Source of the DNA: Lentisphaerae bacterium WC36 | Lineage (GTDB): Bacteria; Verrucomicrobiota; Lentisphaeria; Victivallales; SZUA-371 | Assembly (NCBI GenBank): GCA_020683205.1 | Contig: CP085689.1 | Span: 682,001-746,000, forward strand | Direction: 5' to 3' | DNA length: 64,000 nt | Shown here: in pieces, positions 43,746-53,093 of the stretch | How the letters are laid out: each line of letters opens with the position of its first letter | How positions within the stretch are numbered: the first letter of the stretch is position 1 | Program-made: the position numbers and the translations under genes | The notes under the pieces: generated by a model | Seen by the model: only the letters and a program-made list of their open reading frames with translations | Told to the model about the DNA's origin: nothing | Database searches by the model: none

Positions 43746-46023
43746 GCTGAATGATTTTGGCAACCTGCGGAATCATTACCGGAGGCATGCTTAAATCTAA
43801 AATATTTGCGCCAATTAATAGCGGAATGGCGTAAATGTTTGATGCCATTTCACCGCAGATAGAGATTTTTTTATCTGGATTTGCTATAAAATAATCACCA
43901 ATACGTTTAATAATTCGCAAAAAGATTGGATTTAAACAGTCGTCTGGATGCCCGGCAAATAGTTCATTTCCACGATCAGTTGCAAAAATATACTGTAATA
44001 AATCATTAGAACCAATACTCATAAAATCAACATACTTGCCAATCGATTTAAGGTCAAAAACTGCCGAAGGAACTTCTAGCATAATACCAAATTCATAATC
44101 TTTAGTAAATGGTACATTTTCTGCCTCGAGTTGATCTTTAACAATTTCAATTTCATTTTTAACTTCTAGAACTTCGCTTTCACTTGAAATCATAGGAATT
44201 AAAATTCGAATTTTTCCATACATTCCTGCACGTAGAATTGCTCTCAGTTGAGTACGGAATATATCTGGGCGTTTCAACAACATTCTTACTCCACGGAACC
44301 CTAATGCGGGATTATCTTCATTTGGAAAATCAATGTATGGTAAAGGTTTGTCTCCTCCAGCATCAAGGACACGTATGGTTACGGTACCATCAGTCGACTC
44401 TAGAATTCTTGAATAAACATTAACTTGATCTTGTTCAATCGGTAGGTTGTCGCGAATCATATATAAAAATTCAGTACGATATAAACCTATTCCTTGAGCA
44501 TGATATTTATCAAGCATATCTGTTTCGCAAATTAGCGAAATATTGCCAAATAAATTAACTTTATGACCATCCACTGTAACTAAATTTTCACAAGGGACAA
44601 TATCTTCATCTGTTGGCTTGCTGTTAATTAGTTCACTATAATGTTCGCGAATGGTATCTTCTGCATGAATATAGAGTTTTTCAGAATAACAGTCCAAATA
44701 GATAACTTCATCTTCTTTAACATTTTTATAGATATTTCTAACTCCAAGCAATGCTGGAATATTTAAGGCTTTTGATAAAATTGACATATGGGCGGTAATA
44801 CCACCTTTTTCACAAACAATTCCAGCAATATTATCAATTGGCATTCTTAATAAATCAGATGGTAATAGTTCTTTAGCGACAATAATTATATTCTGATCAC
44901 TATCATCAAAAGTATTTTTTTCATCAATTAACGATGAATTAGTAACAGTTTTTGATTTAACAAATTTCACTGATTCAAGAAGTCTAATCATGACGTCTTT
45001 TAAGTCCATCACTCGTTCACGAAATGTTTCATCTGGTAGACTTAAAAACATTTTTTCAAATTCAAAAAAGACCATTGTAACGGCATATTCTGCACTAAAA
45101 TTACTATGTTCAATGGCACTGTGAATTTGGTTAATTAATGTTTTATCTTCTAGGAAAAGTAAATGAACATTAAAAATTGATGCATCCGCTTCACTAATTA
45201 ATGTTAAAGCACGATTTTCTAAATCTAAAGTTTTCTTTTTAGTCAGTTCTAAGGCTTTACGAAATATTTCAAGCTCTTTTTGAACGGCATCTTTTTTAAG
45301 GAATTCAGGCTCAGGGTATTTGTCAAATTCATAGTTATTAAATAAAAACGCTTTACCCGCAGCGACACCATTATTTGCGGCTACTCCTGAAAAAATCTGT
45401 TGTTCAGTCCCATCAATGCTAGCTTTTTCTTTAACTTTATCGTTAAAAATATTGTCTAAATTTTTAATAACAGCTTCTTTTCCTTCTAAACTCGCATCAT
45501 TTAATGACTTTCGAGCAATCGCCAAGTGTTCAAGTACTTGGGTGCTTAATAAATAGTTAGCTAACTGGCTACTTAGAGATTTAGCCATGTCAATGATATT
45601 ATTATTAAAAGGTTTGTTTTCTCTGCACTGCATTGTTAAAACGCCAAGACGGCGACCTCCAATATTCAGAGGGACTGCTAAAAATGACATAAATTTATCT
45701 TCGCCAATGTTCGAAAAGTAATGGAAATCTATATTTTTTTTGATATCTCCAACATTAATAACTTTATTGTCTTTAAAGCATTTTCCAGTAATACCAACCC
45801 CAGGGCTCAGAGTGATTTGATTAATAGCTTCTTGGTCAAGTCCATAACTAGCAACTAATAATAGTTTGTCGTTAGTATTAATGTATTCATAAATACTACA
45901 GACTTCGACACCAAGATTTTCTGCAAGCATATTGACAATCTGTTGCAAGACAGAATTATATTCACCTTGTTTTGAAATTAGCTCAGAGATATTTTTTAGT
46001 AAAGAAAACAGATTTTTTGGCAT
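43630..46023 (-). CDS. ptsP: PEP-protein phosphotransferase with GAF domain (EI-Ntr/PtsP type)
   Basis: A 797-residue second enzyme I. A GAF domain (about 5-165) is fused to a full enzyme I: swivelling His domain with KGGITAHMSILSKALNIPALLG, then GLYRTEFLYMI, DAGGDKPLPY, LGFRGVRMLL, EVPSAV, GSNDLLQYIFATDR, and the active Cys in ISICGEMAS. This is the PtsP plan of the nitrogen/regulatory PTS, in which GAF ligand binding controls phosphate flow. It is monocistronic and divergent from lpxB. Its 3' end is tandemly duplicated (see repeat). Confidence 0.93.
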   Translation of the reverse strand: MPKNLFSLLKNISELISKQGEYNSVLQQIVNMLAENLGVEVCSIYEYINTNDKLLLVASYGLDQEAINQITLSPGVGITGKCFKDNKVINVGDIKKNIDFHYFSNIGEDKFMSFLAVPLNIGGRRLGVLTMQCRENKPFNNNIIDMAKSLSSQLANYLLSTQVLEHLAIARKSLNDASLEGKEAVIKNLDNIFNDKVKEKASIDGTEQQIFSGVAANNGVAAGKAFLFNNYEFDKYPEPEFLKKDAVQKELEIFRKALELTKKKTLDLENRALTLISEADASIFNVHLLFLEDKTLINQIHSAIEHSNFSAEYAVTMVFFEFEKMFLSLPDETFRERVMDLKDVMIRLLESVKFVKSKTVTNSSLIDEKNTFDDSDQNIIIVAKELLPSDLLRMPIDNIAGIVCEKGGITAHMSILSKALNIPALLGVRNIYKNVKEDEVIYLDCYSEKLYIHAEDTIREHYSELINSKPTDEDIVPCENLVTVDGHKVNLFGNISLICETDMLDKYHAQGIGLYRTEFLYMIRDNLPIEQDQVNVYSRILESTDGTVTIRVLDAGGDKPLPYIDFPNEDNPALGFRGVRMLLKRPDIFRTQLRAILRAGMYGKIRILIPMISSESEVLEVKNEIEIVKDQLEAENVPFTKDYEFGIMLEVPSAVFDLKSIGKYVDFMSIGSNDLLQYIFATDRGNELFAGHPDDCLNPIFLRIIKRIGDYFIANPDKKISICGEMASNIYAIPLLIGANILDLSMPPVMIPQVAKIIQHLDLEKCQRLLKKCIGLRGSEQVKATIIKMYKNNGIEI

Positions 46024-46269
46024 TTGGCTAAACCCTTAAATTAAGCTATTTAATATGAATTTATGTTGCTTAAGAAAATATCAAATATTTTAAGAAAAAC
46101 TTCATAAATTTAATAATAACATGACTACTCGCTTAATGCCACAAGTTAAGTAGGATTTATCTAAAAAAATTAGCTATTTTTGTAAAAATTTATTAAAAAG
46201 GTCATTTTCTTACTAAAATAGAGAAAAAAAAATTGTAAAAGATTTTTTTAACAGTAATTTTATTAAAGG

Positions 46270-46275
46270 TATAAT
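46270..46275 (+). promoter_or_regulatory. -10 element of lpxB promoter
   Basis: A perfect TATAAT lies 36 nt upstream of the lpxB ATG. The -35 at 17-nt spacing is poor (TTTAAC). Gives a short leader of about 30 nt. Confidence 0.5.
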
Positions 46276-46311
46276 AGGTAAAAATTAACCATAAAGAGTT
46301 ATTAAGATAAT

Positions 46312-47523
46312 ATGAAAAAAAAATTAAACTTTTGGATTTTTTCAGGAGAAGCTTCTGGTGATATTTACGGAGCTCAACTTATTGAAGAAATATCAAAAAT
46401 TGCAAAACAAAATAAAAATGATTTAACAATAAAGATTATGGGTGGACCAAAAATGCAAGCAACCAATAAAGCTGAAGTTATGGTAGACTCAACTGAGCTT
46501 GGAGTTGTAGGGATTTTCGAAGTTTTAACACATATTATTCCATTTATTGGTATTTTCTTTAAGTTATTAAAAAAGGCACGTAAAGAGCGTCCAGATGCGG
46601 TTGTGATGATTGATTATCCATTTTTTAATCTCCTGATGGCAAAAAAGTTTACTAAATTAAATATTCCTGTTATTTGGTATATTAGCCCACAGGTTTGGGC
46701 TTGGAAGAAAAAACGCATATATAAATTGGCAAAGTATTGCCAAAAGATGCTAGTAGTTTTCCCATTTGAAACGGAAATATATCAGAAAACTAACCTTGAA
46801 ACAATTTATGTTGGGCATCCTTTAGTTGATTTTGTACGCAGCAAACTGGATGGTAGTGTAAAACGTGAAGATAATAAAATATTATTACTGCCTGGAAGTA
46901 GGACTAGTGAGATTAAGCGATTATTAATTCCTATGCTTGAAGCGATTACCTTGTTTTCAGATCAGCAAAAAGAGCAAAGATTTCATTATTTTATCGCAGC
47001 CCCTCGTGAGAAATCATATAATCAGATTATGGAAATTTATTCTGAATTTAAGAAAAATAACAGTAACTGTCCTGATTGTGAAATTGATTTTGGTAAAACT
47101 ACTTATCATCAACAGTCAGCAAGTACAGCTTTAGCAGCTTCGGGGACGGTTACCGTCGAATCAGCCATTATTGGTTTGCCTCTGGTATCGATTTACCGTT
47201 TACATCCAATAACATTTTTAATTGCTAGAGTTTTAGTTACTTTATATCGAGGCTATTTTACGATGGTTAATATTATTGCTAACAAAACAGTTTTTGAAGA
47301 ATTTGTTCAGCATCAAGTTACAGGGCAAGCTTTGTGCGAAGCTTTAACAAAAATTATTCCAAATGGAGTTCGAAGAGCAGAAGTTGAAAAAGGAATGAAA
47401 GAAGTTACTCGTCTTTTACGCAGTGATAATAATGAAAACGGAATTAGTGCTGCTGAACGCACTGCTCAAGAGTGTTATAAAGTATTGAGTGGTACTAGTG
47501 ATTCAGATGTTACAAAATATTAA
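46312..47523 (+). CDS. lpxB: Lipid-A-disaccharide synthase
   Basis: A 403-residue GT19 enzyme joining UDP-2,3-diacylglucosamine and lipid X to form the lipid A disaccharide at the inner membrane face. Motifs: FSGEASGDIYGAQL, ELGVVGIFEVL, IDYPFFNLLMA, WYISPQVWAWKKKR, YVGHPLVD, LLPGSRTSEIKRLLIPM and ASGTVTVESAI. This is direct evidence for a lipopolysaccharide-type outer membrane. The next gene (lipoprotein) starts 28 nt after the stop. Confidence 0.97.
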   Translation: MKKKLNFWIFSGEASGDIYGAQLIEEISKIAKQNKNDLTIKIMGGPKMQATNKAEVMVDSTELGVVGIFEVLTHIIPFIGIFFKLLKKARKERPDAVVMIDYPFFNLLMAKKFTKLNIPVIWYISPQVWAWKKKRIYKLAKYCQKMLVVFPFETEIYQKTNLETIYVGHPLVDFVRSKLDGSVKREDNKILLLPGSRTSEIKRLLIPMLEAITLFSDQQKEQRFHYFIAAPREKSYNQIMEIYSEFKKNNSNCPDCEIDFGKTTYHQQSASTALAASGTVTVESAIIGLPLVSIYRLHPITFLIARVLVTLYRGYFTMVNIIANKTVFEEFVQHQVTGQALCEALTKIIPNGVRRAEVEKGMKEVTRLLRSDNNENGISAAERTAQECYKVLSGTSDSDVTKY

Positions 47524-47551
47524 TTTGCAAAAAATTGAGAAGATAAATAAT

Positions 47552-48202
47552 ATGAAAACAGTAAATAGTTTGATTTTACAGCAGAGTTTTAAACTTTTTT
47601 TAATTGTGTTTATTACTGCTTTTTTAGGTGTGAATTGTAAAAAAGAACAAGCTCCTCCAGTGCCTTTGTCAAAGGCAGAGATTGTACAAAAATTATTCGC
47701 ATCATATCGAAAAAATGATTATCGTAAATCATTAGAGTACCTTAAACAGCTTAAGGCTTTGGAAAATGATAGTATTGTTTTGGATCAGTTAGTTGACTTT
47801 TCAATTTTAAATTTTTATATTAATGAAGTAAATATTAAGTTAGATAATAATGACTTATTTGGCGCTATTGAAACTATTGAGTCGGCTCCAGTGGAAGTTC
47901 GTCGTGAAGCTCAGCTAAAAAATGCTTTTACTAACTTGATTGAGATTCGTAATTTGAGTAATGAGTATAAAAGCTTGATTAAAATTAATGATGTTAAACA
48001 GTATGATGTTGCTTTGAAAAGTTTTAATACTAGTATTAAAAATTCTCAATTTAAAGAAGAGTTTGCTAAATTATCTGTAAAAGCAGAGAATAAATTTAAT
48101 GCATTAAAAGCGGAAGTAATTCGCTTGCAGAAAGAAAAACTAAAAAAGCAACTTGAAGAGAAGAAGAAACAGCAGGCTGAAGAACTAGCAAAACTTAAGT
48201 GA
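47552..48202 (+). CDS. Lipoprotein with charged coiled-coil tail
   Basis: A 216-residue lipoprotein using ATG 47552: leader ends LGVNC (Cys29). The frame extends upstream to 47489 inside lpxB, but that start would destroy the signal peptide. The mature part is all-helical: a TPR-like hairpin region (about 45-110; YRKNDYRKSLEYLKQLKAL), a middle helix bundle, and a strongly charged coiled coil at the end (about 185-216; KEKLKKQLEEKKKQQAEELAKLK). Function unknown. Likely co-transcribed with lpxB. Confidence 0.75.
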   Translation: MKTVNSLILQQSFKLFLIVFITAFLGVNCKKEQAPPVPLSKAEIVQKLFASYRKNDYRKSLEYLKQLKALENDSIVLDQLVDFSILNFYINEVNIKLDNNDLFGAIETIESAPVEVRREAQLKNAFTNLIEIRNLSNEYKSLIKINDVKQYDVALKSFNTSIKNSQFKEEFAKLSVKAENKFNALKAEVIRLQKEKLKKQLEEKKKQQAEELAKLK

Positions 48203-48285
48203 AAAGCTAAATATATTACTTTTAAAAGTAGCCTAATTTTAATTAATCAATTTTAAGTTCGTCTAAAAATAAATCATAGAAAATA

Positions 48286-48330
48286 TTGCAACATTTCTTC
48301 AATATCTTATAATAGAACTAAGTGCACTTA
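48286..48330 (+). promoter_or_regulatory. Promoter and palindromic operator candidate of the glycosyltransferase pair
   Basis: TTGCAA 48286-48291 and TATAAT 48308-48313 (16-nt spacer) form a strong promoter. A perfect 12-nt palindrome TAAGTGCACTTA at 48319-48330 covers the expected start site. A repressor there would block initiation. The sequence TAAGTNNACTTAATT is shared with the region upstream of lexA. Confidence 0.6.
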
Positions 48331-48353
48331 ATTAAGATATCTGGAGACTTTTA

Positions 48354-49910
48354 GTGAAATCATTGCTACATTGTTTATGGACAGGACCATCATTTCCTTA
48401 TGCTTTGCGTGCTTTTATCAAAAAATGGGTTAAGTATTTGAAGAATTCGCACAGCGATTTCGAAGTTGTTTTGTGGCTGACTGATGACTCACTAAAAGCA
48501 TTTAATGATTATTTACAGCAGGGGGGAGTCGGAAAATTTGATCAGTCACAACGTGGAAAGTGTTTTGCTGGAGTTGATGTAGAATTTTGCAAAGCATCAT
48601 TAAATTATCAGAATTTTTATGTTGCGATGCTTGAACCTCTATTGCCAAAATATCCCGATATAATTACATCATTATTTCGTGTTTTTCAAGAAAATTGTCG
48701 ATATACATCTCTTAGCAATATTGGAAGAATAATTGCCCTCGATTGCTGCGGTGGATTATACTCCGATATTGATTTTTTATTACCTAATGAACAAGTGCAT
48801 TTTCCTAAAGATATAACTTCACTGATGTCGCCGTTTAATAGATTAAGTCGTATTGACTTTTTTGTTGATGTTAAAACTATTGATGGAACAAATTACGTTG
48901 AAAATCAATGTTTAATGTTATCTCCAAAGCGTATTGGAGCTTTAACATCTTTATTACGCAATATGGCTTCGAAAGCAGGACTTGAATTTGATAAAATTGT
49001 AATGGAGGCACAAAATTATAGTGAATTTTTAACAAACGAACGAACTGAAGAATTAAATAAATCGCTTTTTTTAAGAGGTCATGAAGCAGATTTAGCCAGT
49101 GCTTTCAAACAGCGTGACGCACGGGAGTTCGATCGTGTTAATAGCAGAATATATGCTAGGGAAAACTTTAAAACTGAAGTTTATAATTATGATACTGGAC
49201 GCTATGAAAGTGGTCAATCAATGCTTAAAACAGGTTCATTACATCATATTTATAATGCAACTGGAATGTTGACGTATCAACTGGTTATTGATTTTTTTGA
49301 AAAAAATCTTACAAGAAGAAGAGTTGATTACTCTTTAGTCACAGGATATAGAGTTTTTCATTCTATTTTTGACATAAGACAATTGAAAAGTCAATATGAT
49401 TTTGTAGATCCAATAACAGGAGGGCATATTGGAATGTTTTCTTGGGCTAATCCAGGGTTTTCGCGATTAACAAAATTAGAGAAGGCTACTGTAAAAGTAG
49501 AAAATAAATTAATTGAAAAAAGTACGATGATTCAAAAAAGTTTACTTTTAGAATTAATAAATAAAGCTTCGAGCGTGCCATATGGAATGCTTGAGTTGTC
49601 CAGTTCAAAAAACCTAAGACGTCAACAAATCCAATGGTTACAGCAAAAAGTGCGAAGTCTCAGACGTAGTTATTTAGCTATTTCTTATAGTGAATGTGTG
49701 CTAACTGAATTATTCGAAATAGCATTAGTACGTCGTGGTATAGGGAAAAAAACCAATATGGGTAAATTTTTAGTTCAAGAGTTAAATACTAACTCTTATA
49801 GTAAAATTAAAAAATTAATTGACCCTGAAAAAAAATCTTTGAGTTATGAAGATCTAGAAGGATTTATGCAATGTCACAATAAACTTGAGCACCTGGAGAT
49901 CGATTTATGA
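48354..49910 (+). CDS. TcdA/TcdB-like DXD glycosyltransferase, first of tandem pair
   Basis: A 518-residue protein without signal peptide. The N-terminal GT-A domain has LHCLWTGPS at residues 5-13 (the Trp in the nucleotide-binding strand), FEVVLWLTDDS at 36-46, and SNIGRIIALDCCGGLYSDID at 121-140, with the DXD metal/UDP-sugar motif D138-I-D140. This resembles clostridial glucosylating toxins and other DXD sugar transferases. A shared SWANPG motif is near 363. The C-terminal 150 residues are helical, ending IDPEKKSLSYEDLEGF. The GTG start follows a ggaga site. It overlaps its paralogue by 4 nt (ATGA). Acceptor unknown: a secreted effector or a cytosolic glycan enzyme are both possible. Confidence 0.75.
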   Translation: MKSLLHCLWTGPSFPYALRAFIKKWVKYLKNSHSDFEVVLWLTDDSLKAFNDYLQQGGVGKFDQSQRGKCFAGVDVEFCKASLNYQNFYVAMLEPLLPKYPDIITSLFRVFQENCRYTSLSNIGRIIALDCCGGLYSDIDFLLPNEQVHFPKDITSLMSPFNRLSRIDFFVDVKTIDGTNYVENQCLMLSPKRIGALTSLLRNMASKAGLEFDKIVMEAQNYSEFLTNERTEELNKSLFLRGHEADLASAFKQRDAREFDRVNSRIYARENFKTEVYNYDTGRYESGQSMLKTGSLHHIYNATGMLTYQLVIDFFEKNLTRRRVDYSLVTGYRVFHSIFDIRQLKSQYDFVDPITGGHIGMFSWANPGFSRLTKLEKATVKVENKLIEKSTMIQKSLLLELINKASSVPYGMLELSSSKNLRRQQIQWLQQKVRSLRRSYLAISYSECVLTELFEIALVRRGIGKKTNMGKFLVQELNTNSYSKIKKLIDPEKKSLSYEDLEGFMQCHNKLEHLEIDL

Positions 49911-51418
49911 AATCAATGTTACATTGTTTGTGGACAGGTCCATCATTTCCATTTTCTCTACGTTGCTTCATTATAAAGTGGGTGCAGTATCTTCGATTAT
50001 CTCATAGTAATTTTGAGGTGATTTTATGGGTAACTAATGATTCTTTAGAGGCAATGAAAAAATATTTAGATTCCACTCCACAGCATGGGAATAAGTTTGA
50101 AAATGGTCCTTGGAGTAGGTGTATGGTTGGCTGTGATGTATCGTTTAAAAAAATAAAATTAAAATACAACACCTTTTATATTGCTAGCTGTGAAGAAGAA
50201 TTAAAACGCTATCCAGCAGATTTGGAAACTATGTTTAAAATATTTTCCAAAGGCAAACGATATACAACTATTAGTAATATTGGACGAGTTATGGCAATTA
50301 ATGTATGTGGAGGTATCTACACTGACATTGATTATTTACTTCCGGTAGTAGGCACATTTTTCCCAAAAGATTTATCTCCAATATTAGATGTTTTTGAAGA
50401 TTGTAGTGAAGTTGGCTTGTATATGCCTGTTGTTGAATTAGGTAAAACTTTTTTGATTGAAAATCAATGTTTGGTTCTAGACCCTCGTAAAGTCGGTATT
50501 TTAACGCCATTAATTCGTCAAATATCGTCTGACTTAATACGCGATTTCGCCCAAATTTGTAGCGAAACTAAAGATCATCAACTTTTTGTTGAGAACGAGG
50601 TTACTAGAGGCTTAAATCGTTCTTTATTTATGGATGGATTATTTAAAGAACTTTTAGAAGCATATAATAGACGTGATATTAACAGTTTTGACGCAATTAA
50701 TGCGAAATTATTCAAGGATCAATATGTAACAAGCTATAGTTTTGCAGATAGTGGAGTGTATGCTTGTAAAATTGGCACCCCAATGTTAAGTGGTGGCGAT
50801 CGACATGATGGTTATGAAAAAACTTCAAATGCTACTTATACTAGTGTCACAAATTATTTTAACAAAAAGTTAAAGTTAAATTACGTTGATTTTTTACGCC
50901 GTTATTGGCGCGCTTTTTTAATTTATTTTGATACCAATACTATTGATAGTCAGTTTGTTTTTATTGATAAACGTGAAGGGCGTAAAAGAGGAATGTATTC
51001 ATGGGCTAACCCTGGATATTCGAGGCTAAGATCATTAGAGCAAGCGGCTTTATTTGTACAGCAAAGATATCGTGAAAAAAAATACTATGTTAGGAAAGAT
51101 TTGGTTTTAGAATTGATGCATGCTGTAGAATTCGAGTGTCGAGAGATTATGGAGGAGGGGAGGTTAAAAGTTTTTGATTGTATTAATAAGGGAATTTGTT
51201 CTATAAAAAATCAATATTTAAGTAAAGAGGACGCTGCAAAATTCTTAAAAGAATTTCTTTCTGTTTGTTGTTTACAGATTTCAATTGCTCCGTCAAAAAT
51301 AGGTCTTGAGGCTGTAGAGACTCTTAACTATGACTATTATGAGTTATTAAGAAAAATTATTGATCCAGAAAAAGAACAGCTTACTTATGAAGATGTTCGA
51401 GCCTTTGCTCTTTTTTAA
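49907..51418 (+). CDS. TcdA/TcdB-like DXD glycosyltransferase, second of tandem pair
   Basis: A 503-residue paralogue of the preceding gene along its whole length: LHCLWTGPS (5-13), FEVILWVTNDS (36-46), SNIGRVMAINVCGGIYTDID (123-142; DXD D140-I-D142), SWANPG near 365 and a closing IDPEKEQLTYEDVRAF. The catalytic elements are kept in both copies, so both should be active. The pair differs most in the region after the DXD and in the helical C-terminus, which suggests different acceptors. Translationally coupled to the first gene by ATGA overlap. No partner or chaperone gene follows; nhaC is next after about 200 nt. Confidence 0.75.
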   Translation: MKSMLHCLWTGPSFPFSLRCFIIKWVQYLRLSHSNFEVILWVTNDSLEAMKKYLDSTPQHGNKFENGPWSRCMVGCDVSFKKIKLKYNTFYIASCEEELKRYPADLETMFKIFSKGKRYTTISNIGRVMAINVCGGIYTDIDYLLPVVGTFFPKDLSPILDVFEDCSEVGLYMPVVELGKTFLIENQCLVLDPRKVGILTPLIRQISSDLIRDFAQICSETKDHQLFVENEVTRGLNRSLFMDGLFKELLEAYNRRDINSFDAINAKLFKDQYVTSYSFADSGVYACKIGTPMLSGGDRHDGYEKTSNATYTSVTNYFNKKLKLNYVDFLRRYWRAFLIYFDTNTIDSQFVFIDKREGRKRGMYSWANPGYSRLRSLEQAALFVQQRYREKKYYVRKDLVLELMHAVEFECREIMEEGRLKVFDCINKGICSIKNQYLSKEDAAKFLKEFLSVCCLQISIAPSKIGLEAVETLNYDYYELLRKIIDPEKEQLTYEDVRAFALF

Positions 51419-51626
51419 AATGGTTAAGATTTTTTATAAAATAGCTAGAAAGTATTGTAAAATACTTGCTTTATTTAAGTTTGTATACTATTTTAATAGG
51501 AATTAATTTTTAATAAAAATGACGCATAAAAAATAAATATGATGTTTAGAAATAGCAATCATAAAAAATATTTTATATTAAGATAAATACTTTTTTGCGT
51601 TGAAGTAATTTTTTTAGGTAGGTTTA

Positions 51627-53093
51627 ATGCAGTTTAAAAGTAGTAAGAAAAGAGAAAGAAAAGAAGCAAAGTTGTATCATGCGCTAATCCCATTAACATT
51701 TTTGGTTGCTAGCTTAGTATACATTTTAATTATCAAAAGAGAATACCCTGAACAAGCTGACGGTTTGGGTCCACATTTAGCGCTATTTAGTTCAGGCATA
51801 GTAGCTGCAGGTGTTGCTATTTTTATGCTTGGGTATACATGGAAATATATTCAGAAAGGCTTTTTAGATACGATAAAAGTATCATTGGAAGCTTCGATTA
51901 TTTTAATTATTATTGGAATGTTAGTTGGGACTTGGATCTTATCAGGTGTAGTCCCTGTGATGATTTTTTATGGACTAAAAGTAATTTCTCCTGAAGCTTT
52001 TTTACCTACAGTGGTGCTTCTTTGTACCGTGATTTCATTAGCTTCTGGTAGTTCATGGACGACTGCCGCAACGGTAGGTATAGCGATGATGGGGGTTGGT
52101 TCTGGGCTTGGTATTCCTGGTTATGTAACGGCTGGAGCTGTAATTTCTGGTGCTTATATGGGCGATAAAATGTCACCATTGTCTGAAACTACCAATTTAG
52201 CTCCTGCAATGGCTGGAACCGATCTTTTTACGCATATTAGGCATATGCTGTATACGACAATTCCGAGTTATATAATTTCATTAATTTTATTTATTTTTAT
52301 TGGAATGAAATATTCAAAAAGTAATATGAATACGAGCAATATAGATTTAATTTTAAGTGGTTTGGATCAACAGTTTAACCTTTCTCCATGGCTGATGCTT
52401 GTTCCGTTGTGTGTAATTGTGATTGTTTTATTAAAAGTTCCGGCTATTCCAGGATTGGCATTAGCTGCTGCGATAGGAGGAATTGCTGCGATTTTAGTTC
52501 AAGGGTCTTCTCTAGTTGAGGTATTGATTGCGGCACAAAGTGGCTTTACTTCGAATAGTGGAGTGGAAATAATTGATAGTTTATTAACTCGTGGAGGTCT
52601 TGAAAGTATGCTTTCAACGGTATGTTTAATAATATTTGCTGTCTTTTTTGGCGGAGTTATGGAAAAAACCAAAATGCTTGACGCAATTAGCAAATATATT
52701 CTGCACTTTGCTCGTAACCGTGGTTTATTAATTACTTCAACAGTGGCAACTAGTGGAATTACTAATCTTATCTCTGGAGATCAATATATTTCAATTATTA
52801 TGCCAGGAAGAATGTTTCGGAAAGTTTATTTAGACCGTGGCTATGCGCCTGAAAACTTATCACGTACTCTTGAGGATGCTGGCACATTGCTTTCGCCGCT
52901 AATCTTTTGGAATACTTGTGGGGCATATATGATTGTAACATTAGGAGTTTCACCATGGGTTTATGTGCCATTTTGTTTCTTTAATTTAATTAATCCAATT
53001 GTGGCAATTATCTACGGCTTTACTGGCTTTTCAATTAAAAAATTATCACCAGAAGCTATTGAACATGAAGCAGCAGCCATTAATTCTCATTAA
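51627..53093 (+). CDS. nhaC: Na+/H+ antiporter, NhaC family
   Basis: A 488-residue polytopic membrane protein with about 11-12 segments. NhaC features: ISLASGSSWTTAATVGIA, GYVTAGAVISGAYMGDKMSPLSETTNLAPAMAGTDLFTH, and TSGITNLISGDQYISIIMPG with ENLSRTLEDAGTLLSPLIFWNTCGAYM. It exchanges sodium for protons and keeps ion balance. Its 3' end overlaps the convergent membrane protein gene by 14 bp. Confidence 0.95.
   Translation: MQFKSSKKRERKEAKLYHALIPLTFLVASLVYILIIKREYPEQADGLGPHLALFSSGIVAAGVAIFMLGYTWKYIQKGFLDTIKVSLEASIILIIIGMLVGTWILSGVVPVMIFYGLKVISPEAFLPTVVLLCTVISLASGSSWTTAATVGIAMMGVGSGLGIPGYVTAGAVISGAYMGDKMSPLSETTNLAPAMAGTDLFTHIRHMLYTTIPSYIISLILFIFIGMKYSKSNMNTSNIDLILSGLDQQFNLSPWLMLVPLCVIVIVLLKVPAIPGLALAAAIGGIAAILVQGSSLVEVLIAAQSGFTSNSGVEIIDSLLTRGGLESMLSTVCLIIFAVFFGGVMEKTKMLDAISKYILHFARNRGLLITSTVATSGITNLISGDQYISIIMPGRMFRKVYLDRGYAPENLSRTLEDAGTLLSPLIFWNTCGAYMIVTLGVSPWVYVPFCFFNLINPIVAIIYGFTGFSIKKLSPEAIEHEAAAINSH

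Noticed and set aside
48217-48230. Palindrome tacttttaaaagta after the lpxB-lipoprotein unit as terminator
   Set aside because: A/T-rich self-complementary stretch without a usable loop or T-run; expected by chance here.
48354-51418. Calling the glycosyltransferase pair a toxin-antitoxin or polymorphic toxin locus
   Set aside because: Both copies keep the catalytic motifs and there is no immunity-like, translocation or repeat domain beside them; only a toxin-like fold can be supported.
51449-51467. Inverted repeat aagtatt/aatactt after the glycosyltransferase pair as terminator
   Set aside because: A/T-only stem and no T-run immediately after; left uncalled.
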